A stretch of DNA of 34,878 nucleotides from an uncultured Gammaproteobacteria bacterium (GTDB lineage Bacteria; Pseudomonadota; Gammaproteobacteria; Pseudomonadales; Azotimanducaceae), in contig CAJWNY010000028.1 in the NCBI GenBank assembly GCA_913043815.1, forward strand, positions 1 to 34,878. Reading direction: 5' to 3'. Shown one piece after another: positions 17,988 to 25,578 of the stretch. The notes under the pieces were generated by a model. The model did no database searches. It saw only the letters and a list, made by a program, of their open reading frames with translations, and was not told the DNA's origin. A program made the translations under genes and the position numbers. The number at the start of each line of letters is the position of its first letter. The stretch's first letter is position 1.

Positions 17988-19071
17988 TCATAACTTTTTC
18001 AACTTGCTCGGCAATGGCAAGCGACGCCGTTAAACCGGGAGACTCTATGCCCAGCAGGTTAATACGACCAACAATGCCATGCTCAGCTGGTGTGTGGAGC
18101 ATAAAATCTGCCGCAGCAATACCAGGGCCAGATATTTTTGGGCGAATACCTGTATAGCTTGGGTGCAACCGCTCAGGATCCAAGTTTGGAAAATAGGCTT
18201 GAATAGCGGTTACAAAATCCTGCTTATGAGACTCATCAAAACTGTAATCCACGTTGTCGATCCAGCGCACATCCGGACCAAATTTCACTTGTCCAGCCAG
18301 GTCCAAGGTCACATGCACACCCAGCCCGCCGGCATCAGCAGTGGGATAGACCAAGCGCGAGAAGGGTTGAGCACCGGTATAAGAGTAATAGTGGCCCTTG
18401 GCATAATAGGCCGTTGGTCCGCCGGGCGTATCATTGCTCAGTTCAGGCGCCCAAAGTCCGGCGCAATTGATTACCCACCGCCCCGCAACGTCTAACTCCG
18501 CGGTGCGTACAATACTCTTTTGGCTCTGAAGCTGTTGTCCCGATTCAATACTCAGCACTTTGGTATTGAGCGCCACCATACCGCCATGTTTTTCAATAAT
18601 GCCCTGCAAACTAAGCATGTAAGCGTGTGAATCCACTATGCCGGTTGAAGGCGAAACCAGGCCTCCCACCCCCACCACCGCAGGTTCGAGCTCGCATAGT
18701 TCGTCCTGAGAAATCCAATAAAGGTCATTAACACCGTTACGCTGAGCCTGATCTTGGTAGCCGGCAACAATGTCGCGTTGAGATTCATGTGCGGCCACTA
18801 TGACTTTTCCGCACTGCTTGTGAGGCACTGCAAACTGTTCGCAGTGCGCATAGAGCATTTCACGGCCGCGCACACAAAGCGCGGCTTTAAGACTATTTTC
18901 CGGATAGTAAATCCCAGCGTGAATAACTTCTGAATTACGCGAACTCGTTTCGCTGCCAATCAAATCATGCTGCTCAAGCACGATCACTTCATGACCCGCT
19001 TCTGCCAATCGGGCGGCCACAGCCAGCCCAACCACCCCGGCGCCAATCACAATGCAATCAACACTATCCAT
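17980..19071 (-). CDS. FAD-dependent oxidoreductase, L-2-hydroxyglutarate oxidase-like
   Basis: About 363 residues of the DAO family. The FAD-binding GAGVVGLAVAARLAEAGHEV begins at about residue 10. The stretch SSRNSEVIHAGIYYPENSLK and the CGKVIVA segment are typical of L-2-hydroxyglutarate oxidase homologues. The C-terminal YTGIRPKISGPG closes the FAD site. It is shorter than E. coli LhgO (about 420), so the substrate may differ. The ATG at 19071 overlaps the epmC stop by 8 bases, which favours it over an upstream in-frame TTG at 19098. The product stops 8 bases into the kinase gene. Confidence 0.85.
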   Translation of the reverse strand: MDSVDCIVIGAGVVGLAVAARLAEAGHEVIVLEQHDLIGSETSSRNSEVIHAGIYYPENSLKAALCVRGREMLYAHCEQFAVPHKQCGKVIVAAHESQRDIVAGYQDQAQRNGVNDLYWISQDELCELEPAVVGVGGLVSPSTGIVDSHAYMLSLQGIIEKHGGMVALNTKVLSIESGQQLQSQKSIVRTAELDVAGRWVINCAGLWAPELSNDTPGGPTAYYAKGHYYSYTGAQPFSRLVYPTADAGGLGVHVTLDLAGQVKFGPDVRWIDNVDYSFDESHKQDFVTAIQAYFPNLDPERLHPSYTGIRPKISGPGIAAADFMLHTPAEHGIVGRINLLGIESPGLTASLAIAEQVEKVMSG

Positions 19072-19606
19072 TAATCCGATTACCCTCTGAGAGTTCAACT
19101 AACGCGTGGCAAAACTGCAGGGCACGTAAACCCTCAGGCGAATTTAACCATTCCTCCGTTTTAGGTCTGTATCGCGCAATAGCACTAGCAAATACCGCCA
19201 CATCGACGGTTAAGTTATCTGCGCTAGGGTTGAAGATCACACTAGCCGCCTCCGCAAAAACAGATTCTAGCGCTTGGGTACGCAGTTCTGCGGCAAAAAA
19301 AAGCGCCTGCTCAGAATCACTGCGCGGGGCAGCTATGTAAGTGTAGGCAAAGTCAGGGCTCTCTCGTCGCTGCCTACCGGCAATGCACCAATGCGCAGCT
19401 TCATGCAGAGCGGATGATGGAAAGTCTTCACGAAAAATAAGCTCAGCAGGCTTATCCAGAGTGGCAGGTACATATAAAGGCTCATCCGCCCCACCGAGCA
19501 TTTTTACCCCATGAGCTTGGCTAAAGCATCGGTTAAAAACCTCAACAATTTCTGCGGCAGAAGGCTCATTTTGAACGCCAAACTCGGGAGCAGCTAAATT
19601 GTTCAT
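19064..19606 (-). CDS. epmC: Elongation factor P hydroxylase EpmC
   Basis: Hydroxylates the beta-lysyl-lysine modification on translation elongation factor P. 180 residues with the family's metal-binding motif HEAAHWCIAG starting at His68, followed by AGRQRRESPDFAY. The conserved downstream part is ELRTQALESVFAEAASVIFN, then DNLTVD. These blocks correspond well with E. coli YfcM/EpmC. EpmA and EpmB, which build the modification, are not in the window. The ATG at 19606 has a poor ribosome site, and tusA lies 33 bases upstream on the same strand, so the two may be co-transcribed. Its stop overlaps the FAD oxidoreductase start. Confidence 0.92.
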   Translation of the reverse strand: MNNLAAPEFGVQNEPSAAEIVEVFNRCFSQAHGVKMLGGADEPLYVPATLDKPAELIFREDFPSSALHEAAHWCIAGRQRRESPDFAYTYIAAPRSDSEQALFFAAELRTQALESVFAEAASVIFNPSADNLTVDVAVFASAIARYRPKTEEWLNSPEGLRALQFCHALVELSEGNRING

Positions 19607-19639
19607 AAGCGCCCAGAAAATTGAAGCATTTTACTCAAC

Positions 19640-19888
19640 CTAAGCCGCTTTCTTTTGAATCAAGAAGAGCAATACAACCCGACCAGCGGCATCGAGCGTT
19701 TGCTCACTGGTCAGCAACGAATGCCCCATGAACTGACAAAAATGCTGGAAGTCCCTCTCAGTGGTCGGATCTGTCGCGATAACTCGCAAAACTGCACCGC
19801 CGGCCAATTTGCGCACCGCATTACGCACTAACATCAGTGGTTCTGGACATACTAAACCAGTTGTATCTAACGCCTCGTCAAAATCCAA
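19640..19888 (-). CDS. tusA: Sulfur carrier TusA
   Basis: Persulfide sulfur carrier that takes sulfur from IscS for tRNA 2-thiouridine synthesis and other uses. The signature LDTTGLVCPEPLMLVRNAVRK carries the acceptor Cys in CPEP; the later TERDFQHFCQFMGHSL block is also family-typical. I choose the TTG at 19888, giving 82 residues, close to the 81 of E. coli TusA, with GGAGG four bases upstream. The frame is also open from an ATG at 19951, which would add 21 unusual residues and has no ribosome site. A TATAAT on the minus strand at 20002-19997 could be its promoter. Confidence 0.88.
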   Translation of the reverse strand: MDFDEALDTTGLVCPEPLMLVRNAVRKLAGGAVLRVIATDPTTERDFQHFCQFMGHSLLTSEQTLDAAGRVVLLFLIQKKAA

Positions 19889-20262
19889 AACACCTCCAGC
19901 ATGCGCGTAAGTAGGATAAACGCTGCCGAAACTAACGCTACTCGCGACCATTCGTATGATATGCGAGATAACGTCCTAATTACAGTAAGGTCAATAATTA
20001 TATAGTTTACCCCACCCTTTCTATTCGCCCTTGACACCCCCCATAGGCCATCACACACTCGGTCGAGTATTTTAAGTAGGCAATAGAAAAAGTTAAGTTT
20101 GAGACGCAAGCAAACTTCTTTTTATGTATGTTTTTCTAAGCGCCCTTGTGTAAGCTTCTGAGTACATTTAAAAGCCCCTAATAGCGGCGGCCTCACCTCG
20201 AGGATTTTACGGCATCAGAGAAACAAACCTCACTCGATGGCTACTACAAATTGAGGATCAAA
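19889..20262. other. Promoter region between tusA and the envelope-system operon
   Basis: The gap holds no supported gene. On the minus strand TATAAT at 20002-19997 lacks a good -35 box. On the plus strand TTGAGA at 20099-20104 is followed 17-18 bases later by TTATGT/TATGTA (20122-20128), a weak sigma-70-like pair that could drive the 13.5-kb operon with a leader of about 130 bases. GAGGA at 20253-20257 is the ribosome site of the next gene. Confidence 0.35.
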
Positions 20263-21771
20263 ATGTCGAACTTCAGTAGAGCGAAAGGCTACGAAAAAAA
20301 ATTATATAACACCGCTACAAAACGGTCCCAACACGGACATTTCGCCTGCGCCATCAGACAGTCGCTATGTGTGCGAATACTTGCCGCCTTGGCTATTGCC
20401 ACATTATTTTCAGGATCGCTCAACATCCAAGCGGCCCAACAGGCGTTAAATCTGCAAGACCCCTACCCATTTATAGAAGCCCAAATCAGCCAAGATGAAA
20501 TCAATGAGGCAACCAAAGCCCTCGAACAAATCATTCTTGATATCGAAGCCAGCCGCGGTCGGTATGCGCCAGAACTAATTCAACCTCTGAGCATTCTTGG
20601 CAAGGCACAAATGGCAACTCAGGATTATATGCAGGCTGTCGAGACATTTGATCGCGCCATTCATCTAACACGGATAAATTCTGGGCTATTTGCTCCCGAA
20701 CAAGTGCCGCTAGTTTACCTACATGCAGATTCCTATGCTGCAATGAAAGACTTTCGCAACGCTCAGCGACGAGAGGAATATGCATTTCAGGTTCTTTCCA
20801 ATCGCGCTCAACGCGGAGATTTACTTGCCGGCATGCAGCGTTTAGGTGATTTTTACCTAGAGACCTATAATTTCCTGGCTGCGCGCACCATGTTTAGACA
20901 AGGCTACGAGGTTCTAGAGGACAATGGGTTCGGCAATTCTGATTTAGCAGTTCCTTTTCTCAAAGGCACCGCCAGCACTTATAAGATGGAACGTTTCCCG
21001 CCACTTTACTCTCAAGAGCGCCGCAGTGATGAATTTATGCAAAAGCCCGAAAACACACGCAATCTAGAATTCAGCACCGAATATCGGACAATAAATAACT
21101 TCCCTGCAGGCGAACGCGCGTTGCAAAAAATTATCAAAATTCGCAAAAGCGCTTTAGGATCTAGCGACGAAAATTCGGGCCCGAAGGAGATAGGAAATCA
21201 TCAAGCGCTGGTTAACCAAGCACTGCTAGACTTGGCAGATTGGCACCTGATGTTCGGCAGTCAAAAGAAAGCACACACCTTGTATTCGGAAATTCACCTA
21301 CAGCAGGTAGAGTTCCCCGCAGAACTTAGTATCGACATGGATAGCCCAAAATTATTATATTTACCGGTACCTCAAAACCTCAAGCCGCCACCGACTCCAG
21401 ACCGTCTTACTGCGGAAACTGGCAGCATTACGTTAGAGTTTTCTATCCATAAAAATGGCCGGATTCGCGGCTTAGAAACCATCGCCTTCGAGCCTAGTGA
21501 CGCGATAGAATTCAATGCACGGCGCAGCATGCGACAAGCAATATATAGACCCGCAATCATTGAAGGTGAAGCCACCTTATCCCCCGTTCATAGATATACG
21601 CACACCTATACCTTTTTTCCTAGCCGCAAAGGGCGAAATAAGGAACTCCGAGAGCTTGAGCAACTAAGGTTGAGCGAACAAGAACAAGACCTAAAAAGAG
21701 AGCAAAAAGCGGATGAACCAGAGAACGATAAAAGCACCAGCCAGACCGATACAGTAGATGCCGATGGCTAA
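20263..21771 (+). CDS. Periplasmic TPR protein with TonB-C-like domain
   Basis: 502 residues; first gene of the unrecognised operon. The ATG at 20263 has GAGGA six bases upstream; an in-frame TTG at 20251 is less likely. A long basic leader precedes a hydrophobic segment (ILAALAIATLFSGSLNIQAA), so it should be exported. Residues about 75-330 are TPR-like helical repeats (for example GKAQMATQDYMQAVETFDRA). Residues about 387-450 match the TonB C-terminal fold: GSITLEFSIHKNGRIRGLE, then RRSMRQAIYRPAIIEGE and HTYTF. The tail is highly charged (EQEQDLKREQKADEPENDK). It lacks the N-terminal anchor and Pro-rich linker of a true TonB. Role unknown; it may bind an outer-membrane or peptidoglycan partner. 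Confidence 0.8.
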   Translation: MSNFSRAKGYEKKLYNTATKRSQHGHFACAIRQSLCVRILAALAIATLFSGSLNIQAAQQALNLQDPYPFIEAQISQDEINEATKALEQIILDIEASRGRYAPELIQPLSILGKAQMATQDYMQAVETFDRAIHLTRINSGLFAPEQVPLVYLHADSYAAMKDFRNAQRREEYAFQVLSNRAQRGDLLAGMQRLGDFYLETYNFLAARTMFRQGYEVLEDNGFGNSDLAVPFLKGTASTYKMERFPPLYSQERRSDEFMQKPENTRNLEFSTEYRTINNFPAGERALQKIIKIRKSALGSSDENSGPKEIGNHQALVNQALLDLADWHLMFGSQKKAHTLYSEIHLQQVEFPAELSIDMDSPKLLYLPVPQNLKPPPTPDRLTAETGSITLEFSIHKNGRIRGLETIAFEPSDAIEFNARRSMRQAIYRPAIIEGEATLSPVHRYTHTYTFFPSRKGRNKELRELEQLRLSEQEQDLKREQKADEPENDKSTSQTDTVDADG

Positions 21772-22717
21772 ATCATCGAGTCAATGCATGCCGACAATGA
21801 ATAAAATAGGTAAGCCGAGAATGCAACATCAACCCATTATCCCGTTCCTTAACCGTGCCCGAGCAAGTACACGCCGCTTGGGACTGGTGATCGCTTGCAT
21901 AGGGTTTGTTCAGGCCTGTGCGCCCATTACTCAGCTACCTCAGAACATGCCCAGACCAAACACGCCGTCACAGCAAAGTCCGTCAAGCCCGTCGTCCGGT
22001 TTGCCAACATCACCCTCGCCCGCTGGCCAGCCGTCATCACCCGCGCCGTCAGAACTGCCCTCACCTCCAAGTTTACCATCTCCACCTGGACTGCCATCTC
22101 CAGCCGGAGAGCCTGGAACACCGGGAGAATCTTCGGGTAACGAACAACGGCCAGCCAACCAACCCGAGGAAGATGGCACCTCAGAACCGGGCGGAGAGCC
22201 AGGCTGGTTAGAAGACTTAGAAAGCGGCCCAACAGATGACTGGCAGACTAGTAATAAAGAGAGAACGGGCAATAATGGTGAAGGTGAAAAAACCGACAGC
22301 GGCGATCCTGCTGATGGCTCAGGAAGCAGTAAATCTGCCGCTGAGGAAGAACTTCAAGGGGCATTAGAGGATTTCGACGGCGAAATTCTAGCTGAACGTG
22401 GTGCATTGAAAAAATCAGCAGACAATACTCCGACACCCACAGGAGCCAGCGGACCGGGCATACCTCAGGGCAATGCACAAAGTGGCGCAGAGAGTAGCGA
22501 CGCGAATAAGGAGTCTCGTAGCCAACAGTCAAGAGCGCGTATTCCAAATCGCCCTCCGCCGCCGCGCAGGGGAAGCGAATCCCTGCCTACCGACATACCC
22601 GACGCCAAAGATGACGACATTATTGCGAGACAACTGCGCGAAGCTGCGCTGCAGGAGAGCGACCCAGAGCTTAAAGAAAAACTCTGGGCAGAATATCAAC
22701 GATATAAAAAAGGTTAG
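21758..22717 (+). CDS. Pro/Ser/Gly-rich lipoprotein
   Basis: 319 residues from the first ATG, which overlaps the upstream stop; later ATGs at 21797 and 21821 are also usable. A hydrophobic stretch RRLGLVIACIGFVQAC ends in a likely lipid-modified Cys, although Gln at -2 is unusual. Then comes a low-complexity proline/serine run of about 70 residues (repeats of PSSP, PSPPS and PGLPSP), an acidic disordered part with GWLEDLESGPTDDW, and a charged conserved-looking end (DDIIARQLREAALQ to EYQRYKKG). The Pro-rich part could span the periplasm like the linkers of TonB or lipoprotein tethers. Function unknown. Confidence 0.7.
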   Translation: MPMAKSSSQCMPTMNKIGKPRMQHQPIIPFLNRARASTRRLGLVIACIGFVQACAPITQLPQNMPRPNTPSQQSPSSPSSGLPTSPSPAGQPSSPAPSELPSPPSLPSPPGLPSPAGEPGTPGESSGNEQRPANQPEEDGTSEPGGEPGWLEDLESGPTDDWQTSNKERTGNNGEGEKTDSGDPADGSGSSKSAAEEELQGALEDFDGEILAERGALKKSADNTPTPTGASGPGIPQGNAQSGAESSDANKESRSQQSRARIPNRPPPPRRGSESLPTDIPDAKDDDIIARQLREAALQESDPELKEKLWAEYQRYKKG

Positions 22718-22762
22718 TTAAAGCTAGCTTTTCGCAATAGTAACTAATGCATGACTTGAGAA

Positions 22763-24055
22763 ATGAATATCCGTCAGCAACATAACGCAAATGCCCACCA
22801 TGCAGAGCTCGCTACTCTCCCCAGTAGATTAACGACTTTGCTGCTGTGGGGGATTATTGGCCTGTTTCTATACGGTTGCGGCACTCAAGTTGTCCGCGAA
22901 ATTGACACCACTCCGCCTGAAAAAATTGCATTTGAGCAAAGTGAGGGTCAGCTCTTAGACATTGGCATTGCTGTATTCGATCCCAATGTGCCAGAAGATT
23001 ACGACGAGCGCGTAGAACAAATAATTTTGCCAGAAATCAGGCGAGCCGAATCACAATACATGCCCTACACCACTAAAAATCTACTTCAGTCAACGGGCAA
23101 CTGGGGCGCAGTCAGAGTTGTACCACGCCCCAGCGACGCCGTAGACCTAACGGTTTCGGGAAAAATCATAGCCTCTACCGGCGAAGAACTGATTTTATCC
23201 ATGACCGTAAAAGACGCTACGGGTAAAGAATGGTTTACAAGGGAGTACATGGCACTAGCCAGTAAATACGGTTATCAAGTCAGCAACACTCGTGACCTAG
23301 ACCCTTTTCAAAGTGTCTACAAAGATTTTGCCAATGACCTGCTTTACTACAGACAGGGTTTGTCCGAAAACGAAATAACGAACATACGGGCAACGGCGGA
23401 ACTCAAGTTTGCCAAGGCATTTTCGCCAGACGCTTTTGGCCAACATATTGCCATCAACGAAAACGGCGAATACCAAGTAAACCGTCTACCCGCAGAAAAC
23501 GACCCGCAACTTGCCAGAGTCAGGCAAGTCCGCGAACGCGAGTACTTATTTATCGACACACTTGACGAGTACTACGCAAATTTTCATCGAAAGGTTTATC
23601 CGGGCTATATTAATTGGCGCAAAGCAACCTATAACGACGCCATCGAATACAAAGAGCTCAGAGCAAAGTCTAAACAACGAATAATTGGCGGTACCGCAGC
23701 TATTCTGGCGAGCGTGGGCGGCATCTACGCCAGTGACAACGCTTATGTAGACGCCAGCGGTGTAGCTGGTGTTGGCGCGGGAGCGACACTCATTATCAGT
23801 GGCATCAGAAAGCGCCAAGAAGCGGAGCAGTTTGCAGACAAACTGCGAGAAGTTGGCAACGCCGCTGAGGCTGAATTGGTGCCCACGACCATTGACCTAG
23901 AAAATCAAACAGTGCGGCTGAGCGGCAGTGTAGACGAACAATACGACCAGCTAAGAGGCATCCTACAACGCCTTTATTTAGAGGATCTTAATCTGCAAAG
24001 TAATTTTGAAAGCGAAAGCCCTAACAATCCAGATAGTCCGGATGTAGCTAAGTGA
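22763..24055 (+). CDS. Predicted outer-membrane lipoprotein with glycine-rich segment
   Basis: 430 residues. The signal GIIGLFLYGCGTQ gives a lipobox with Cys at about residue 40. Domain I (about 45-240) has DIGIAVFDPNVPEDYDERVE, then VPRPSDAVDLTVSGKIIAS, resembling the nucleotide-free CsgG/LpoB-like alpha-beta lipoprotein folds, but I do not claim that family. A helical part follows, then a glycine/alanine-rich hydrophobic stretch (GGTAAILASVGGIYASDN and VAGVGAGATLIISGIRKR) like a glycine zipper, so it may insert into a membrane. The end reads EAELVPTTIDLENQTVRLSG. Same-strand, 45 bases after the previous gene. Function unknown. Confidence 0.7.
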   Translation: MNIRQQHNANAHHAELATLPSRLTTLLLWGIIGLFLYGCGTQVVREIDTTPPEKIAFEQSEGQLLDIGIAVFDPNVPEDYDERVEQIILPEIRRAESQYMPYTTKNLLQSTGNWGAVRVVPRPSDAVDLTVSGKIIASTGEELILSMTVKDATGKEWFTREYMALASKYGYQVSNTRDLDPFQSVYKDFANDLLYYRQGLSENEITNIRATAELKFAKAFSPDAFGQHIAINENGEYQVNRLPAENDPQLARVRQVREREYLFIDTLDEYYANFHRKVYPGYINWRKATYNDAIEYKELRAKSKQRIIGGTAAILASVGGIYASDNAYVDASGVAGVGAGATLIISGIRKRQEAEQFADKLREVGNAAEAELVPTTIDLENQTVRLSGSVDEQYDQLRGILQRLYLEDLNLQSNFESESPNNPDSPDVAK

Positions 24056-24062
24056 TTTTGCA

Positions 24063-25577
24063 TTGAGCGGTTCTCCACGATCACCCATAACGCCAATTAT
24101 TCCGCCTCTATCTCTAGGCAAAAAAGCGCAAGATACAGATCCAGGCGTTTTCCTCAAGCAACCCGGGGTAAAAATCGTCGCCGCCGGCCTTGTGATTTTA
24201 GCCTTGCTGGTCATCTTCATTTTATGGTTGGGCCGTTTGTTTGAACCGCAAGTGCAAGCCACTGTAACCGCCAACCAAATAACGACAGATATAAGAGGAG
24301 AACCCTTACCTGCAGAGTCTGTTGAGGCTCCATTTAGAACATTATCTTTGGCCCAAGCAAAAGAAGCTGCACAATTAGAGCTAAGCCGTTTTGTTGAATT
24401 GCAGATTCGGCTAGAGGACACATTCAATGTTCAGGCCTGGGGCGGACAAAGCATTGTTAACGCCAAGGACCAAGCCCTAAAAGGCGACAATCATTTCATT
24501 CAAGGTGACTTTGAACAAGCCGTTAGCGCCTACAAAACCGCGGCTAATCAACTGGCCAAACTACTCAGCGGTGCAGAGCAGGAGTTCGCAAAGCATAAAC
24601 GGTTGGCCGCCGCACTCATTCTGTCTTTAGACGAACTTGCTGCTGAAGTAGAACTGGCAGCAGCCAAAATCATCAAACCCCAAGACCCAGATCTGCTGGC
24701 ATTAATCCAACGCTCAGCGAAGCTGCCACAGATCAAAGACCTACTCCTACAAGCGCGAAATTTGGAACTCACAGAGAAATACGCTGAAGCTTTGGGCGTC
24801 TACGCAAAGGTTAAACAACTCGATGAGCAAACGCCTGGGCTTGGGCAGAATATTACCGCCGCTAAAAAAGCAGAAGAAAAGAAAACTATCCGTAAGTTAC
24901 TTGGGCAAGGTTTCAAATATCTAGAACAGAAAGACTTCGACAAAGCACGAGATAGGTTTAACAAGACTTTGCAAACTGACACCACGAACACCATTGCCCT
25001 TGCTGGCCTAGAACAGGTCAGTCAGCGCAACGACGTCGCCATCATCTTAAACAACGAGCGCATTGCACAAGAGCACTTAGCTAACGAGCAATGGTCTCAG
25101 GCTGTTGACGCTTACGACGCTATTTTGACTTTGGATGACAACATACAGTTAGCCAAGAACGGCAAACAACTGGCCCAGGCCCATGCGCGTACAGAAAAGG
25201 TGCTGACACGCATCAGTACTCAACCCAGCAAACTCTCTGACGCTAACTTGTTTGCCCAAGCCAATGAACTGTTGGAAGAGGCCCAAACCCTCAGGTATAA
25301 GGGTCCACACCTAAAAGCACTCATAGACTCAGTAAGCCAAACCCTAACCCTGTATCGCGACCCGGTTTTAGTCACGCTATTGTCCGATAATTTGACTGAA
25401 ATTATTTTATCAAACATTGGCAAACTGGGCGTATTTCAAAAGAAAGTGCTGTCGCTCAGGCCGGGCGAGTACACCATCAGAGGTAGCGCAAGCGGCTGCA
25501 GAGATATTTTTCTCACAATAACCGTACTGCCCGGCATCGAGCCTATTGAAGTGCTCTGTAGGGAAACAATTCGCTGA
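24063..25577 (+). CDS. Single-pass membrane protein with TPR-like repeats
   Basis: 504 residues. The only usable start is TTG at 24063, seven bases after the previous stop; no ATG is available before the membrane segment. About 33 residues lie before one helix (VKIVAAGLVILALLVIFILW), then a large helical domain, presumably periplasmic. TPR-like repeats are visible: GDNHFIQGDFEQAVSAYKTA, LTEKYAEALGVYAKVKQLDE, GFKYLEQKDFDKARDRFNKT and HLANEQWSQAVDAYDAILTL. The last 70 residues are beta-rich (VLSLRPGEYTIRGSASGC), like a PEGA-type domain. Topology matches the next protein, suggesting they pair in the membrane. Function unknown. Confidence 0.72.
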   Translation: MSGSPRSPITPIIPPLSLGKKAQDTDPGVFLKQPGVKIVAAGLVILALLVIFILWLGRLFEPQVQATVTANQITTDIRGEPLPAESVEAPFRTLSLAQAKEAAQLELSRFVELQIRLEDTFNVQAWGGQSIVNAKDQALKGDNHFIQGDFEQAVSAYKTAANQLAKLLSGAEQEFAKHKRLAAALILSLDELAAEVELAAAKIIKPQDPDLLALIQRSAKLPQIKDLLLQARNLELTEKYAEALGVYAKVKQLDEQTPGLGQNITAAKKAEEKKTIRKLLGQGFKYLEQKDFDKARDRFNKTLQTDTTNTIALAGLEQVSQRNDVAIILNNERIAQEHLANEQWSQAVDAYDAILTLDDNIQLAKNGKQLAQAHARTEKVLTRISTQPSKLSDANLFAQANELLEEAQTLRYKGPHLKALIDSVSQTLTLYRDPVLVTLLSDNLTEIILSNIGKLGVFQKKVLSLRPGEYTIRGSASGCRDIFLTITVLPGIEPIEVLCRETIR

Positions 25578-25578
25578 T

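Noticed and set aside
20031-20060. TTGACA at about 20032 as a plus-strand -35 box
   Set aside because: No -10-like hexamer lies 16-18 bases downstream; that region is GC/C-rich.
19867-20109. Hydrophobic 80-codon minus-strand frame overlapping tusA
   Set aside because: It overlaps the tusA N-terminus in another frame and the promoter gap, and shows no family features.
21950-22130. Repeated TCACC/CCGTCA units seen as a CRISPR or tandem repeat array
   Set aside because: They are codon-level repeats of Pro and Ser inside a coding frame, with no constant repeat-spacer pattern.
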